Shown: positions 1 through 6,175 of the stretch, one piece after another
Position numbering within the stretch: the first letter of the stretch is position 1
Layout of the letters: the number at the start of each line of letters is the position of its first letter
Notes under the pieces: generated by a model
What the model was told of the DNA's origin: nothing
Seen by the model: the letters and a program-made list of their open reading frames with translations, nothing else
Database searches by the model: none
Made by a program: the position numbers and the translations under genes
NCBI GenBank assembly: GCA_016193195.1
Contig: JACPSQ010000059.1
Coordinates: forward strand, 1-6,340
Length of the DNA stretch: 6,340 bases
Reading direction: 5' to 3'
DNA from: Candidatus Omnitrophota bacterium
Lineage (GTDB): Bacteria; Omnitrophota; Gorgyraeia; Aquiviventales; Aquiviventaceae

Positions 1-1576
1 CGACGAACCGCGCCTCGATGAGGACCTGCGTGGGCGTCACGTCAAGTTGGCTGAGCAGCCGCTCGACGAGCGCAAGGTTCTGGGTGGTGTTGGTCACGAT
101 CAGCGCGCCGCTTCGTTCGTCCATGACAAGCTTGCTGCCGGATACCTGCGGAATCGCCTGCTCGATCAGGTGTGTGATCGATTCCATCGCCAGGGCGGGG
201 TTGGGCTCAACCGCCGACGTGGCGAGGGCGAAGGGGCCAAGCCCGTTGCGCAGGAAGAAGACCCGGGTCTCCAACGGCTCGCTTGAAAACTCTTCCGGCG
301 CCGCGATGAGGATCGCGTCCGGCTCCACGCGGTACGCGAGCGAGAGGCTCCTGGCGAGGTATTTGACGGCTTGTTCGAGCGGGAGGTCATTGACGGTCAG
401 CGACACGCGGCGCGCCGTCAGGTCCAGCCGTGGCGAGGGGATGATGCTGAGGTTCGCCGCGTCAGAGATGAATTCGATGACGTCGCTCAGGGGGACGTCC
501 CTGAAGTGGAAGCTGACCGGCTGCGTGAGCTTTGCGCTCAAGAGCTCCCTCGGGGCCTGGGTAAGCTGTTGGGCTGCGGCGGCTGAAGAGTGCTGAGTTC
601 CGTCGGGGAGGACCTGCGCCCTCATGACCTCATTGACCATCGCTTCCTCATCTCGTTCCACGGAGCGCGTGAGCCGGACCCGTTCCTCTTTCAGCCTGGC
701 CTGCTGCACCTGCTCGAGCAACTGCTGCGCTTGGCGCTGCGAGGGATCCTGAACGAGGATCGCGGTCAGCAGCTTCTCAGCCGCGTCGTAACGCTCCGCC
801 TGGAGCTCCGACTTGGCATATTTGAGGACCGTCTCCAGCTCCATCCGTTTCTGGGCGAGGAGCTGCTCCAACCCTGAAACATTGGCGCCGCCGGCCTGCG
901 GCGGGAGTTTGGCGCTGGCCCGAAGTCGCTGCTCGAAGTGCTTGAGCTCCGCTCGCTCAATGAGACGATCGGCGGCCTTCACCAACGGATGGGCTGGATC
1001 CAACACGACCATCTGCTGGAGCGTCTCGGCGGCTTCTGGGTAGGCCCCTCGCTGGTAGAGCGAGAGGGCCTTCTGGTAGAGCGTCTTGAGCTGTCGCTCC
1101 CTGGCGAGTCGTACTTGACGCTGCGCCTCGCGCTCCTGCGCTGCTTGCTGCTTGAGCTTCTCGCGGCTGATCTGGATCGCTAATTGTTGAGCCTGCTCTC
1201 GCTGACGGGCGCGCTCACGCTGAGCTTGCGCCGCCCGCTCAGCCTCCAGACGCGCTTTTGCGGCTTCAAGGTACTGTTGGGCCATCGGCGTCAGGGGGCG
1301 CTTCGCCTCCTCCCCAGCTTGCGGCTGCGGATCAGCCCGCGCGTCTTGCTGAGCGGAGGGCTCAGACGACGCCGCCGCGCACACCCCTGCAACGCTCAAC
1401 CACGCGCATGCGACGGTCACGATCCCGAACACCAGGGGACCACGGACTTGCCCGTGGGGGAATGGGTGGTCCTCCCGATCGGGAGATCGGGATGTCGCCC
1501 CCACCGGGGCGTGGTGCAGGGGACCGCCCCGCTTGGCGGGGTGGGGCTCCATGAGCCTCCGCCACCCCCTCATCAT
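1..1576 (-). CDS. pilQ: Secretin, PilQ/GspD family, N-terminal 525 residues (cut by window edge)
   Basis: Outer-membrane secretin that would form the gated ring through which a pilus or secreted substrate passes. The frame is open from the ATG at 1576 to the left edge, so the C-terminal beta-barrel half is missing. In order: a proline/charge-rich leader (1-47), a hydrophobic export segment (about 48-68, ending GVCAAAS), an Ala/Gln/Arg/Glu-rich coiled coil (about 96-165), a TPR-like pair (165-197, with ALSLYQRGAYPEAAETL) and another helical hairpin (250-282), then a coil to about 315. Residues 348-428 look like an STN/N0 secretin domain (FHFRDVPLSDVIEFISDAANL, then LPLEQAVKYLARSLSLAYRV). Residues 436-515 look like the N1 ring domain (LIVTNTTQNLALVERLLSQLD), followed by VLIEARFV, the usual entry to the secretin core. 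The start is supported by an SD-like GAGGAAGGGAAG; ATGATG gives 1576 or 1573. It overlaps the upstream stop (ATGA). No AMIN domain is visible. Family confidence is high; PilQ versus GspD rests on gene order. Confidence 0.88.
   Translation of the reverse strand, partial: MMRGWRRLMEPHPAKRGGPLHHAPVGATSRSPDREDHPFPHGQVRGPLVFGIVTVACAWLSVAGVCAAASSEPSAQQDARADPQPQAGEEAKRPLTPMAQQYLEAAKARLEAERAAQAQRERARQREQAQQLAIQISREKLKQQAAQEREAQRQVRLARERQLKTLYQKALSLYQRGAYPEAAETLQQMVVLDPAHPLVKAADRLIERAELKHFEQRLRASAKLPPQAGGANVSGLEQLLAQKRMELETVLKYAKSELQAERYDAAEKLLTAILVQDPSQRQAQQLLEQVQQARLKEERVRLTRSVERDEEAMVNEVMRAQVLPDGTQHSSAAAAQQLTQAPRELLSAKLTQPVSFHFRDVPLSDVIEFISDAANLSIIPSPRLDLTARRVSLTVNDLPLEQAVKYLARSLSLAYRVEPDAILIAAPEEFSSEPLETRVFFLRNGLGPFALATSAVEPNPALAMESITHLIEQAIPQVSGSKLVMDERSGALIVTNTTQNLALVERLLSQLDVTPTQVLIEARFV
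1440..1457. repeat. Inverted repeat (hairpin) in the secretin leader codons
   Basis: CCACGG (1440-1445) and CCGTGG (1452-1457) form a 6-bp stem with a 6-nt loop. The left arm also belongs to a competing longer-range pair, GGACCAC (1437-1443) with GTGGTCC (1466-1472), so alternative folds are possible in the mRNA. Confidence 0.6.
1472..1492. repeat. Nested palindromes around CCCGATCGGGA
   Basis: CTCCCGATCGGGAG (1472-1485) is a perfect 14-bp palindrome. Alternatively TCCCGATC (1473-1480) pairs with GATCGGGA (1485-1492), giving an 8-bp stem with a 4-nt loop. It lies at the centre of the 84-bp segment. Confidence 0.7.
1496..1511. repeat. GC-rich hairpin CGCCCC/GGGGCG
   Basis: CGCCCC (1496-1501) and GGGGCG (1506-1511) form a 6-bp all-GC stem with loop CACC. 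It is the third consecutive hairpin in the secretin leader codons. Confidence 0.65.
1524..1544. repeat. GC-rich hairpin CCGCCCCGC-TTG-GCGGGGTGG
   Basis: Nine-base arms (1524-1532 and 1536-1544) pair around a 3-nt loop with a single non-Watson-Crick position. It falls 32-52 nt downstream of the secretin ATG, close enough to affect ribosome loading. No T tract follows, so it does not look like an intrinsic terminator. Confidence 0.65.
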
Positions 1577-3273
1577 GGCGTCTTCCCTTCCTCGGCGGCT
1601 CGCGCGCCGCTTCCCTGAGAACCCGCCGCTTCCAGGGTAATGACCCGCTCAAACAAGGGAATCGCGTCCTCGTAGCGCCCTTGTTGAAACGCTTCCATCG
1701 CGCGGGCAAAGAGCCGCTCGAGCTCCGCCGCCTCGGCGCTGGCGCGCGCTGCCGCTTGGGCGGCGAGCAGTTCCTCGCGGGCCTCCATGACGCGACTGAG
1801 CTCGGGCGGATTGATAGCGTGAGCCTCTGAGACCAGTCGGAGCGCCTCATCGAATCTCCCTCGCTGGGACAACTGCTTCGCCTTCACGAGGAGCTCATCA
1901 GCCTTGCGCGACCTGGCTTCCTGCGCCCGCCGCTCCTTCTCGTGCATCTCTTGCCGCTGCGCCTCCATCTCTCTCGAGAGCTCCATCGCCAACTGCCGCT
2001 CGCGAAGCGCGCGCTGCTGTTCTTTGAGTTGCCGCGCCTGTTGAGCAAGATCGGCCAACCGCTGCTGAAGTGAGCCCAGCTCTCCCGCCAAGTCCGGCGG
2101 CAAGCGTCCCGCGACCCGGCCGAACCACGCGAGCGTCTCGTCCTGTGACGCGACGGGCGACTTCAACAGGGCCTGCTCCAATCGGGCTACGGAGGTCTGC
2201 TGTTGGGTCTCCAGTTCCTCCGCGTGCTTCGCCTTCGCGACGAGGTCCTTGTCCAACACCTCAAGGCGCCCGCGGAGGGACGAGCGCTCCTGCGCCACTT
2301 CCCCATAGCGCCCCTTGACCTCCTCGAGCATCTCCTGGAGGCGCTTGAGGTGGCCGGCCGCCTGCAGGCGCGTGTTCTGCAGGAGCTCGGCCATGGCATG
2401 GCGGAGCGCCGCTTCCTTCACCGTGAGACGCCGCTGCCGCTCCACCGCCCGCTGCTCTTTCAACCGGCTCATAAACTCGGCGGACCGTTGAGCCAGGCGC
2501 GCCTCTTGCTCCGTCTGCAGCTGGCGGCGACGGGTTTCGAGGGCCGAGGCTCGCTTCGCGAGCGCCTCCTCTGCAGATCGCGCTGCGGCGTTAACGAGCT
2601 CAGGCTTGACTTCCAACCGCTCCAGGAGATTGCGCCACCCCTCAGTCTGCAGCTCGAGCTCTCGCCTGAGCTGTTGCAGGGCGCGCTCTTGAAGCTGAAC
2701 CTCTTGACCCAAGACCTCCGAGATCTCCTGGCGTTGGCGGGCCTCAAAGGATTGCACCTGACGGCTGACGTCCTGCTCCAACTCCTGATCCATCTGCCGC
2801 CTGGCCTCTGAGAGTTCGCGATCGAGCTTGGCTTCCAGCTCTTTCCGGAGCGATTCGAGCCGCGCCTCCAGCTCGGCTTCCCGGTCGCTGAGCTCTTGCT
2901 GGAGCTGCTCACGATCTTGGCCGAGGACCTCGAGTTCACCGGCGATGGCCGCCAACCTCGTCCTGAACGCATCCTGGTCGGCGCGCAACTGCTTGACGAT
3001 CCGGCTGGCCTCGGTGCTGGCGTGAAACGCTTCGATCGTACGCTGGAGGAAGGTTGCAACGTGCTTCACCCCGGCCGGAAGCTCGCTCAGAGAGATCTCG
3101 ATGGGGGCCGCGGGGGGACTGGCAAGCGGGGCCTTGACCACAATCGCATCTCCGACAGCCACTGGGTGGGTTGATCCGAAGACAAGGCCGCCGGCGGCGG
3201 CTAAGGCCAAGAGCCTGTTCATGATGGAGGGGTCACGAGGAACTGCGACTTGGGAAGGCCCGTTGGGCATCAT
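1573..3273 (-). CDS. Exported coiled-coil protein with C-terminal TPR repeats
   Basis: No named family recognised. The 566-residue protein starts with a 17-residue polar leader, then a signal-like stretch MNRLLALAAAGGLVFGS (18-34), suggesting export to the periplasm or an inner-membrane anchor. Residues about 85-370 are almost uninterrupted Glu/Gln/Arg/Leu heptad-type helix, broken near 373-397 (SPVASQDETLAWFG..LPPDL) and resuming about 398-515. Two TPR-like units follow: 458-490 (QLSQRGRFDEALRLVSEA) and 517-549 (AMEAFQQGRYEDAIPLFE). The start at 3273 (or the adjacent ATG at 3270) is chosen because a strong SD lies just upstream; the ATG at 3222, which would give a tighter signal peptide, has none. 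It sits between the PilP-like gene and the secretin, where pilMNOPQ operons normally have nothing, and its stop overlaps the secretin start. A periplasmic spacer, tether or secretin-assembly factor is inferred. Coiled-coil composition makes homology searches prone to spurious hits. Confidence 0.85.
   Translation of the reverse strand: MMPNGPSQVAVPRDPSIMNRLLALAAAGGLVFGSTHPVAVGDAIVVKAPLASPPAAPIEISLSELPAGVKHVATFLQRTIEAFHASTEASRIVKQLRADQDAFRTRLAAIAGELEVLGQDREQLQQELSDREAELEARLESLRKELEAKLDRELSEARRQMDQELEQDVSRQVQSFEARQRQEISEVLGQEVQLQERALQQLRRELELQTEGWRNLLERLEVKPELVNAAARSAEEALAKRASALETRRRQLQTEQEARLAQRSAEFMSRLKEQRAVERQRRLTVKEAALRHAMAELLQNTRLQAAGHLKRLQEMLEEVKGRYGEVAQERSSLRGRLEVLDKDLVAKAKHAEELETQQQTSVARLEQALLKSPVASQDETLAWFGRVAGRLPPDLAGELGSLQQRLADLAQQARQLKEQQRALRERQLAMELSREMEAQRQEMHEKERRAQEARSRKADELLVKAKQLSQRGRFDEALRLVSEAHAINPPELSRVMEAREELLAAQAAARASAEAAELERLFARAMEAFQQGRYEDAIPLFERVITLEAAGSQGSGARAAEEGKTP
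1582..1593 (-). promoter_or_regulatory. Ribosome binding site of the secretin gene
   Basis: GAGGAAGGGAAG on the minus strand, inside the final codons of the coiled-coil gene, lies 5 nt before the ATG at 1576. It supports starting the secretin here, even though about 47 residues then precede the hydrophobic export segment. Confidence 0.65.
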
Positions 3274-3322
3274 AGCTCCCCTTCCAGCGGTGTCACTGGG
3301 CGGCGGTGCCTGCCTCCTGATG
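3274..3322 (-). other. 49-nt intergenic gap between the PilP-like and coiled-coil genes
   Basis: This is the only non-overlapping junction in the visible operon. On the minus strand it contains an AGGAGG (3318-3313) with no properly spaced start codon after it, and then the working SD of the coiled-coil gene. No terminator-like hairpin with a T tract and no convincing promoter was seen. Confidence 0.6.
3276..3285 (-). promoter_or_regulatory. Strong ribosome binding site of the coiled-coil protein gene
   Basis: The purine run GGAAGGGGAG on the minus strand ends 2 nt before the first ATG (3273) and 5 nt before the second (3270). It is the best SD match in front of any start in the operon and suggests independent initiation after the 49-nt gap, with the second ATG perhaps the better spaced start. 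Confidence 0.7.
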
Positions 3323-3865
3323 CTACTGCGGAGCGGTTTCCTCCCCTTCAGGGCTGGTGGAGGTCACGAGAGACACCACGACCTTTTCTTGAGTTTTAAA
3401 ATCCCATAGTACCACTTGATGTTGCGCAATGTCAAGCACTTTGAACCCCGTAACCTCTTGTCCGACTTCAAGAAAGTGGGTTTTCTTGGTCGCAGCATCT
3501 TCCATGATGGCCCGTTGGTTTTGGCCTACCCTGATCTGACCGCGGTAGATAAACCTCGGCGTGAGGAATTCGCCGGCCTCCTCCCAGCCGTCTTGCGTCC
3601 CTTCAGGAACCGACCGGGGGACCACGCGCCGCGTTGGGGAGAATGGATTCGCTCGCGCCACCGTTTCAGCCGTCTCCGAGGAAAAAGAGGCAGGGGGTTG
3701 GTTGTCGTTGGCGAGCGGGTACTCGTCCTTCACGCGTTCCCAGGCCTCTTCACGGACCTCAACCGGAGCGGCACGAAAAATGCCTCTCTGCCATCCCCAG
3801 CTCGCGGCAGTCACGGCCACCAGGACGAACGCCAGCACCACGGACGGTCCTATTTGCGGCCTCAT
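3323..3865 (-). CDS. PilP/GspC-like inner-membrane periplasmic linker
   Basis: A 180-residue single-pass membrane protein. Residues about 7-27 (IGPSVVLAFVLVAVTAASWG) form an N-terminal membrane segment. A low-complexity linker follows, with an ANPFSPTRR motif (72-80) like the Asn/Asp-Pro-Phe box of PilP proteins. A small beta domain occupies about 103-168: FIYRGQIRV, then RAIMEDAATKKTHFLEVGQEV, then FKVLDIAQHQVVLWD and KVVVSL. This strand pattern is that of the PilP/GspC homology-region domain, which in known systems contacts the secretin N0 domain and PilN-PilO. PilP is often a lipoprotein, whereas this protein has no lipobox, so the membrane anchor is more GspC-like. Its ATG overlaps the PilO stop by 4 nt (ATGA) and has no clear SD, so coupled translation is likely. 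The assignment rests on fold pattern and gene order, so no symbol is given. Confidence 0.75.
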   Translation of the reverse strand: MRPQIGPSVVLAFVLVAVTAASWGWQRGIFRAAPVEVREEAWERVKDEYPLANDNQPPASFSSETAETVARANPFSPTRRVVPRSVPEGTQDGWEEAGEFLTPRFIYRGQIRVGQNQRAIMEDAATKKTHFLEVGQEVTGFKVLDIAQHQVVLWDFKTQEKVVVSLVTSTSPEGEETAPQ

Positions 3866-4608
3866 CTGGACGTCGATGCCACCGGGAGATACCGAGCGAG
3901 CGCAAGTTCCACCTCCAGGTGCTCTGGAGGATCTTGGCTCACGACCCGAAGGCCACGGATATCGATGAGCGGTTGACTCTCCCCGATCGCGACAAGGATG
4001 TGTAAGAACTGGGGTAAAGAACTGGTGAAGCGAATGCGGATGGGAAGCCGCGTCAAGAAGGCCCCGTCCTCTCGTTCATCCGCCACAGCTTCCGGGTCTT
4101 CCAGTTTCACTGATGCAACTCCGATCACGCCCTGCCCAAAGACAAGCGTTGCGAGTTCCTTGACAAGCGAGAGCTGCATGAGCAGACGAGGAACCGTCTC
4201 AGGGGGCGGAAGGGCCTTTGGAAACCCCAGCTGTTCCGGTACCGGCATCGCGCGCGCGGCTGCGAGGCGCTCCAGCATCCGTTGGACCGCGTGGAGCTGT
4301 TCTTGAACGTAGAGCTGAGGATCGGCGACGGCCGCTTCGGCCAATGGGGGCACGGTGGCGGCCTTCAGCAATGATCGGTAACGCTGTTCGAGAGAGGCTT
4401 GGCGGGCGCTCAGGTGGTCCATCACCCGCTGATTGGGCGGGAGGCTGCCTGGGAGGACGAGTTTCTTCAGGATCGAGCGCGTGGCCCTGATGTGTCGATC
4501 GACCGCCTGCAGGTTGAGCTGCCACGCGAGGATGCCGGCCGCCAGGGCGCCGCACACGGTGGCGATGATCAACGGTTCCAGAGAGGCCATGGGGCGTCGC
4601 GGTGCCAT
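3862..4608 (-). CDS. pilO: PilO/GspM-like inner-membrane platform protein
   Basis: A 248-residue bitopic protein. A short basic cytoplasmic start (MAPRRP) leads to a membrane helix at about 10-29 (LEPLIIATVCGALAAGILAW), a periplasmic coiled coil at about 33-120, and a mixed alpha/beta region at about 138-243. The last part has the two-half ferredoxin-like pattern of PilO: VPRLLMQLSLVKELATLVFG, then GVIGVASVKLE, then PIRIRFTSSLPQFLHILVAIG, then LIDIRGLRVV and LEVELALARYLP. In known systems PilO pairs with PilN through these coiled coils and ferredoxin folds and holds the alignment complex together. The start at 4608 is chosen because GGAGAAG lies 5 nt upstream and TGATG overlaps the previous stop by one base; the reading frame extends upstream to 4734, but that part lies inside the preceding gene. 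The LLMQLSLVKEL pattern also recalls Amuc_1100-type PilO-like proteins, from memory only. Confidence 0.8.
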   Translation of the reverse strand: MAPRRPMASLEPLIIATVCGALAAGILAWQLNLQAVDRHIRATRSILKKLVLPGSLPPNQRVMDHLSARQASLEQRYRSLLKAATVPPLAEAAVADPQLYVQEQLHAVQRMLERLAAARAMPVPEQLGFPKALPPPETVPRLLMQLSLVKELATLVFGQGVIGVASVKLEDPEAVADEREDGAFLTRLPIRIRFTSSLPQFLHILVAIGESQPLIDIRGLRVVSQDPPEHLEVELALARYLPVASTSR

Positions 4609-6161
4609 CACTTCTCCAGCGTCGGTTTGGATGACATCGCCAGCAAGCGCTGAACCTGGACGGCGAAGGCGACAATGTCTTTCCCGCTGGCCTCGTCCGG
4701 CGCCACGTTCGTTGAGAGCAGCTTGATGGTCCACCCACCTGCCTGCCCCGCCGAGCCCTTGAGCTCCTCCAGGAACCGGGTGAGGGTCTGGAACGATCTC
4801 GCGCGACCTTCAAGAACCCCCTCCAACATCTCCACCGGCGAGTCCCTCATCCCGACCGGCAGACTGGTCTTCGAGCAGTCGAGCTTGCTCAACCAGATAT
4901 CGTCCGGCAGCACCTCAGCGACCTGCGCCAGGAACTGGGCCACGGCAGGGGCGTCTTCGACCAACCGTTCCAGCCGCTGGATGTGCTGCTGCATCCCGTG
5001 CTGACGCTGGAGGAGCGAACGCACGTCCGGCCGCAACGATTGATAGAGCTGCTCCTGACGCTGGAGGGCCTCCAGGACGCGCACCCGTCGATGACGGAGT
5101 TCGACCATGCCGCTGAGTCCCAGGGCGACGGTGGCCACCACCGAGATCCTGGCGGTGATCATGGCGGCGCGCCGGATGCGCCAGGATTGCCGCTCGCGGT
5201 GTGAGCTGGCCAGGAGATTCAGGGCCAGGCGTACCCGCCCCACGCCTTGCAGCGCCAACCCGACCGCCGTGATCAGGGCGCCGGACTCCTGCTCGAACCG
5301 AGCCGCCCCGTTTCCCATAAGCCGTGAGCAATCAGCGCGCTCGACGCGCAGCCCGCACTGCCTCGTCAGCGTCTCGTGGAGTCGTGCCCATGCCCCTGCC
5401 GGGGAGCCCACCACCCACGCGCGCGTGGGGACGTCTCTTGCTTGCGTCCGGATCGCCGCCCAGGCAGCGGCGAGCTCTTCCCCAAACGTCTCCGGAGACG
5501 GACTGAAGACAGGGACCACCTGGAGGGAGTCCGGCGTCCGCACGATCCATTCGGCCGTTTGGCTGTTGAGGACATTGACGAGCGTCGCAGCCTCGCCACC
5601 CGCCTCACCGGAGCTGCGCTCGTCCAGGGCGTGACGAGGGATGCTCGAGCGATCGGCGTACCACGCGTTGAGCGTCGCGACCGGATTGATCACCACAGCC
5701 TTGATGGAGAGCCCTGCGCGGTGACAACACGCCAGCCGCTCCTCGAGCACAGATCCCTTCATCGCTGCGACCACCGCCGCCCCGGAGAGCCATGCGTAGT
5801 GCCACACCGCCTCAGGCAACTCAAATGGGAGCTGCTGCTGCAGCTCAAACTGAACGGCGAGGAAGGCGCGCCTCGGATTCGCGACGAGCGGAGCCACCGT
5901 CGTGAGGATGGCTGATGTGCTGGGGAGGCCGAGGACGATCGGCGTCCTGATCGGGAGGGCCTGGCGTAGCTCGGTGAGCGCCCGCGTGAGGGATTCGAGG
6001 TTGGAGGCATCACAGGCGACCTCGTGCGCCGCGAGGAGTCTCGTCGTGGTCCCAAGCGCAGCCGAGGAACGGGCACATCCGGGGCGCCACGTCCGTCGTC
6101 CTTCCAGAAGGACCGCCCGGACAGACGACGGGCACAGCTCAACGCCAACGCCGATCGACAT
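4608..6161 (-). CDS. pilM: PilM-PilN fusion (GspL-like): actin-fold domain plus membrane/periplasmic domain
   Basis: A single 517-residue chain covering two normally separate proteins. Residues 1-308 follow PilM: MSIGVGVELCPSSVRAVLL (first actin-fold strand and loop), FLAVQFELQQQLPFELPEAVW (102-120, the PilM E..iPf signature), ATLVNVLNSQTAEWIV (192-207, second phosphate-loop position), and RAWVVGSPAGAWARL followed by ALITAVGLALQGV (295-307). The junction ALNLLAS (313-319) corresponds to the INLLP motif that PilN uses to bind PilM. A membrane helix (about 334-353), a coiled coil (355-405) and a PilN-like periplasmic domain (about 405-508, with FLAQVAEVLPDDIWLSKLD and FQTLTRFLEELKG) follow. Cytoplasmic actin-fold plus bitopic tail is the plan of GspL. 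The ATP-site residues look degenerate (VGVELCPSS instead of GIDIGSSS). The ATG at 6161 is chosen because it puts the first strand at the N-terminus; an in-frame GTG at 6179 would add six residues. Neither has a convincing SD. First gene of the visible operon. Confidence 0.83.
   Translation of the reverse strand: MSIGVGVELCPSSVRAVLLEGRRTWRPGCARSSAALGTTTRLLAAHEVACDASNLESLTRALTELRQALPIRTPIVLGLPSTSAILTTVAPLVANPRRAFLAVQFELQQQLPFELPEAVWHYAWLSGAAVVAAMKGSVLEERLACCHRAGLSIKAVVINPVATLNAWYADRSSIPRHALDERSSGEAGGEAATLVNVLNSQTAEWIVRTPDSLQVVPVFSPSPETFGEELAAAWAAIRTQARDVPTRAWVVGSPAGAWARLHETLTRQCGLRVERADCSRLMGNGAARFEQESGALITAVGLALQGVGRVRLALNLLASSHRERQSWRIRRAAMITARISVVATVALGLSGMVELRHRRVRVLEALQRQEQLYQSLRPDVRSLLQRQHGMQQHIQRLERLVEDAPAVAQFLAQVAEVLPDDIWLSKLDCSKTSLPVGMRDSPVEMLEGVLEGRARSFQTLTRFLEELKGSAGQAGGWTIKLLSTNVAPDEASGKDIVAFAVQVQRLLAMSSKPTLEK
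4611..4617 (-). promoter_or_regulatory. Ribosome binding site of the PilO-like gene
   Basis: On the minus strand GGAGAAG precedes the TGATG stop/start overlap, with 5 nt between GGAG and the ATG at 4608. It lies inside the last codons of the PilM-PilN gene and decides against the longer upstream reading of PilO. Confidence 0.75.
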
Positions 6162-6175
6162 CTCGATGTATGGTA

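Larger units (their letters stand above)
1433..1525. repeat. 84-bp in-frame palindromic insertion bounded by 9-bp direct repeats
   Basis: CAGGGGACC occurs perfectly at 1433-1441 and 1517-1525, an offset of 84 bp (28 codons). On the minus strand both copies encode Gly-Pro-Leu in the secretin frame. The segment between them carries a 14-bp perfect palindrome (CTCCCGATCGGGAG, 1472-1485) and inverted GTGGGGG/CCCCCAC copies (1454-1460 and 1498-1504). Removing one repeat plus the intervening DNA would join AKRGGPL directly to VFGIVTV, giving a basic n-region next to the hydrophobic core, as in an ordinary signal peptide. This resembles a small palindromic element inserted in frame with target duplication. 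Slippage duplication or chance in GC-rich DNA are alternatives. Confidence 0.55.

Noticed and set aside
18..596. Long open frames on the plus strand (for example 18-596, 1184-1618, 2203-2811, 5376-5915)
   Set aside because: They are antisense shadows of GC-rich minus-strand genes, with Ser/Arg/Pro/Leu-biased translations and no recognisable domains or SD-supported starts.
1430..1432. GTG at 1432 as the true secretin start, placing the hairpins in an untranslated region
   Set aside because: It lacks an SD and a basic n-region before the hydrophobic segment, whereas ATG 1576 has an SD and stop/start coupling. It is not fully excluded.
1524..1544. Hairpin as intrinsic terminator between the coiled-coil and secretin genes
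   Set aside because: No T tract follows in either orientation, and it lies within the secretin frame downstream of an SD-supported start.
1362..1850. Minus-strand frame of 162 codons spanning the coiled-coil/secretin junction
   Set aside because: It overlaps the real frames of both genes in a different frame, and its translation is Arg/Pro-rich without domain pattern. The secretin frame across 1-1576 explains the region.
3291..3318. AGGAGG plus a GTG-initiated 8-codon leader ending at the coiled-coil start
   Set aside because: The GTG is 16 nt from the AGGAGG, too far for normal initiation, and so short a frame arises easily by chance.
4609..4734. Upstream extension of PilO to 4734
   Set aside because: It would lie inside the PilM-PilN gene. 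The SD at 4611-4617 and the TGATG overlap favour 4608, and the added residues are unlike a PilO N-terminus.
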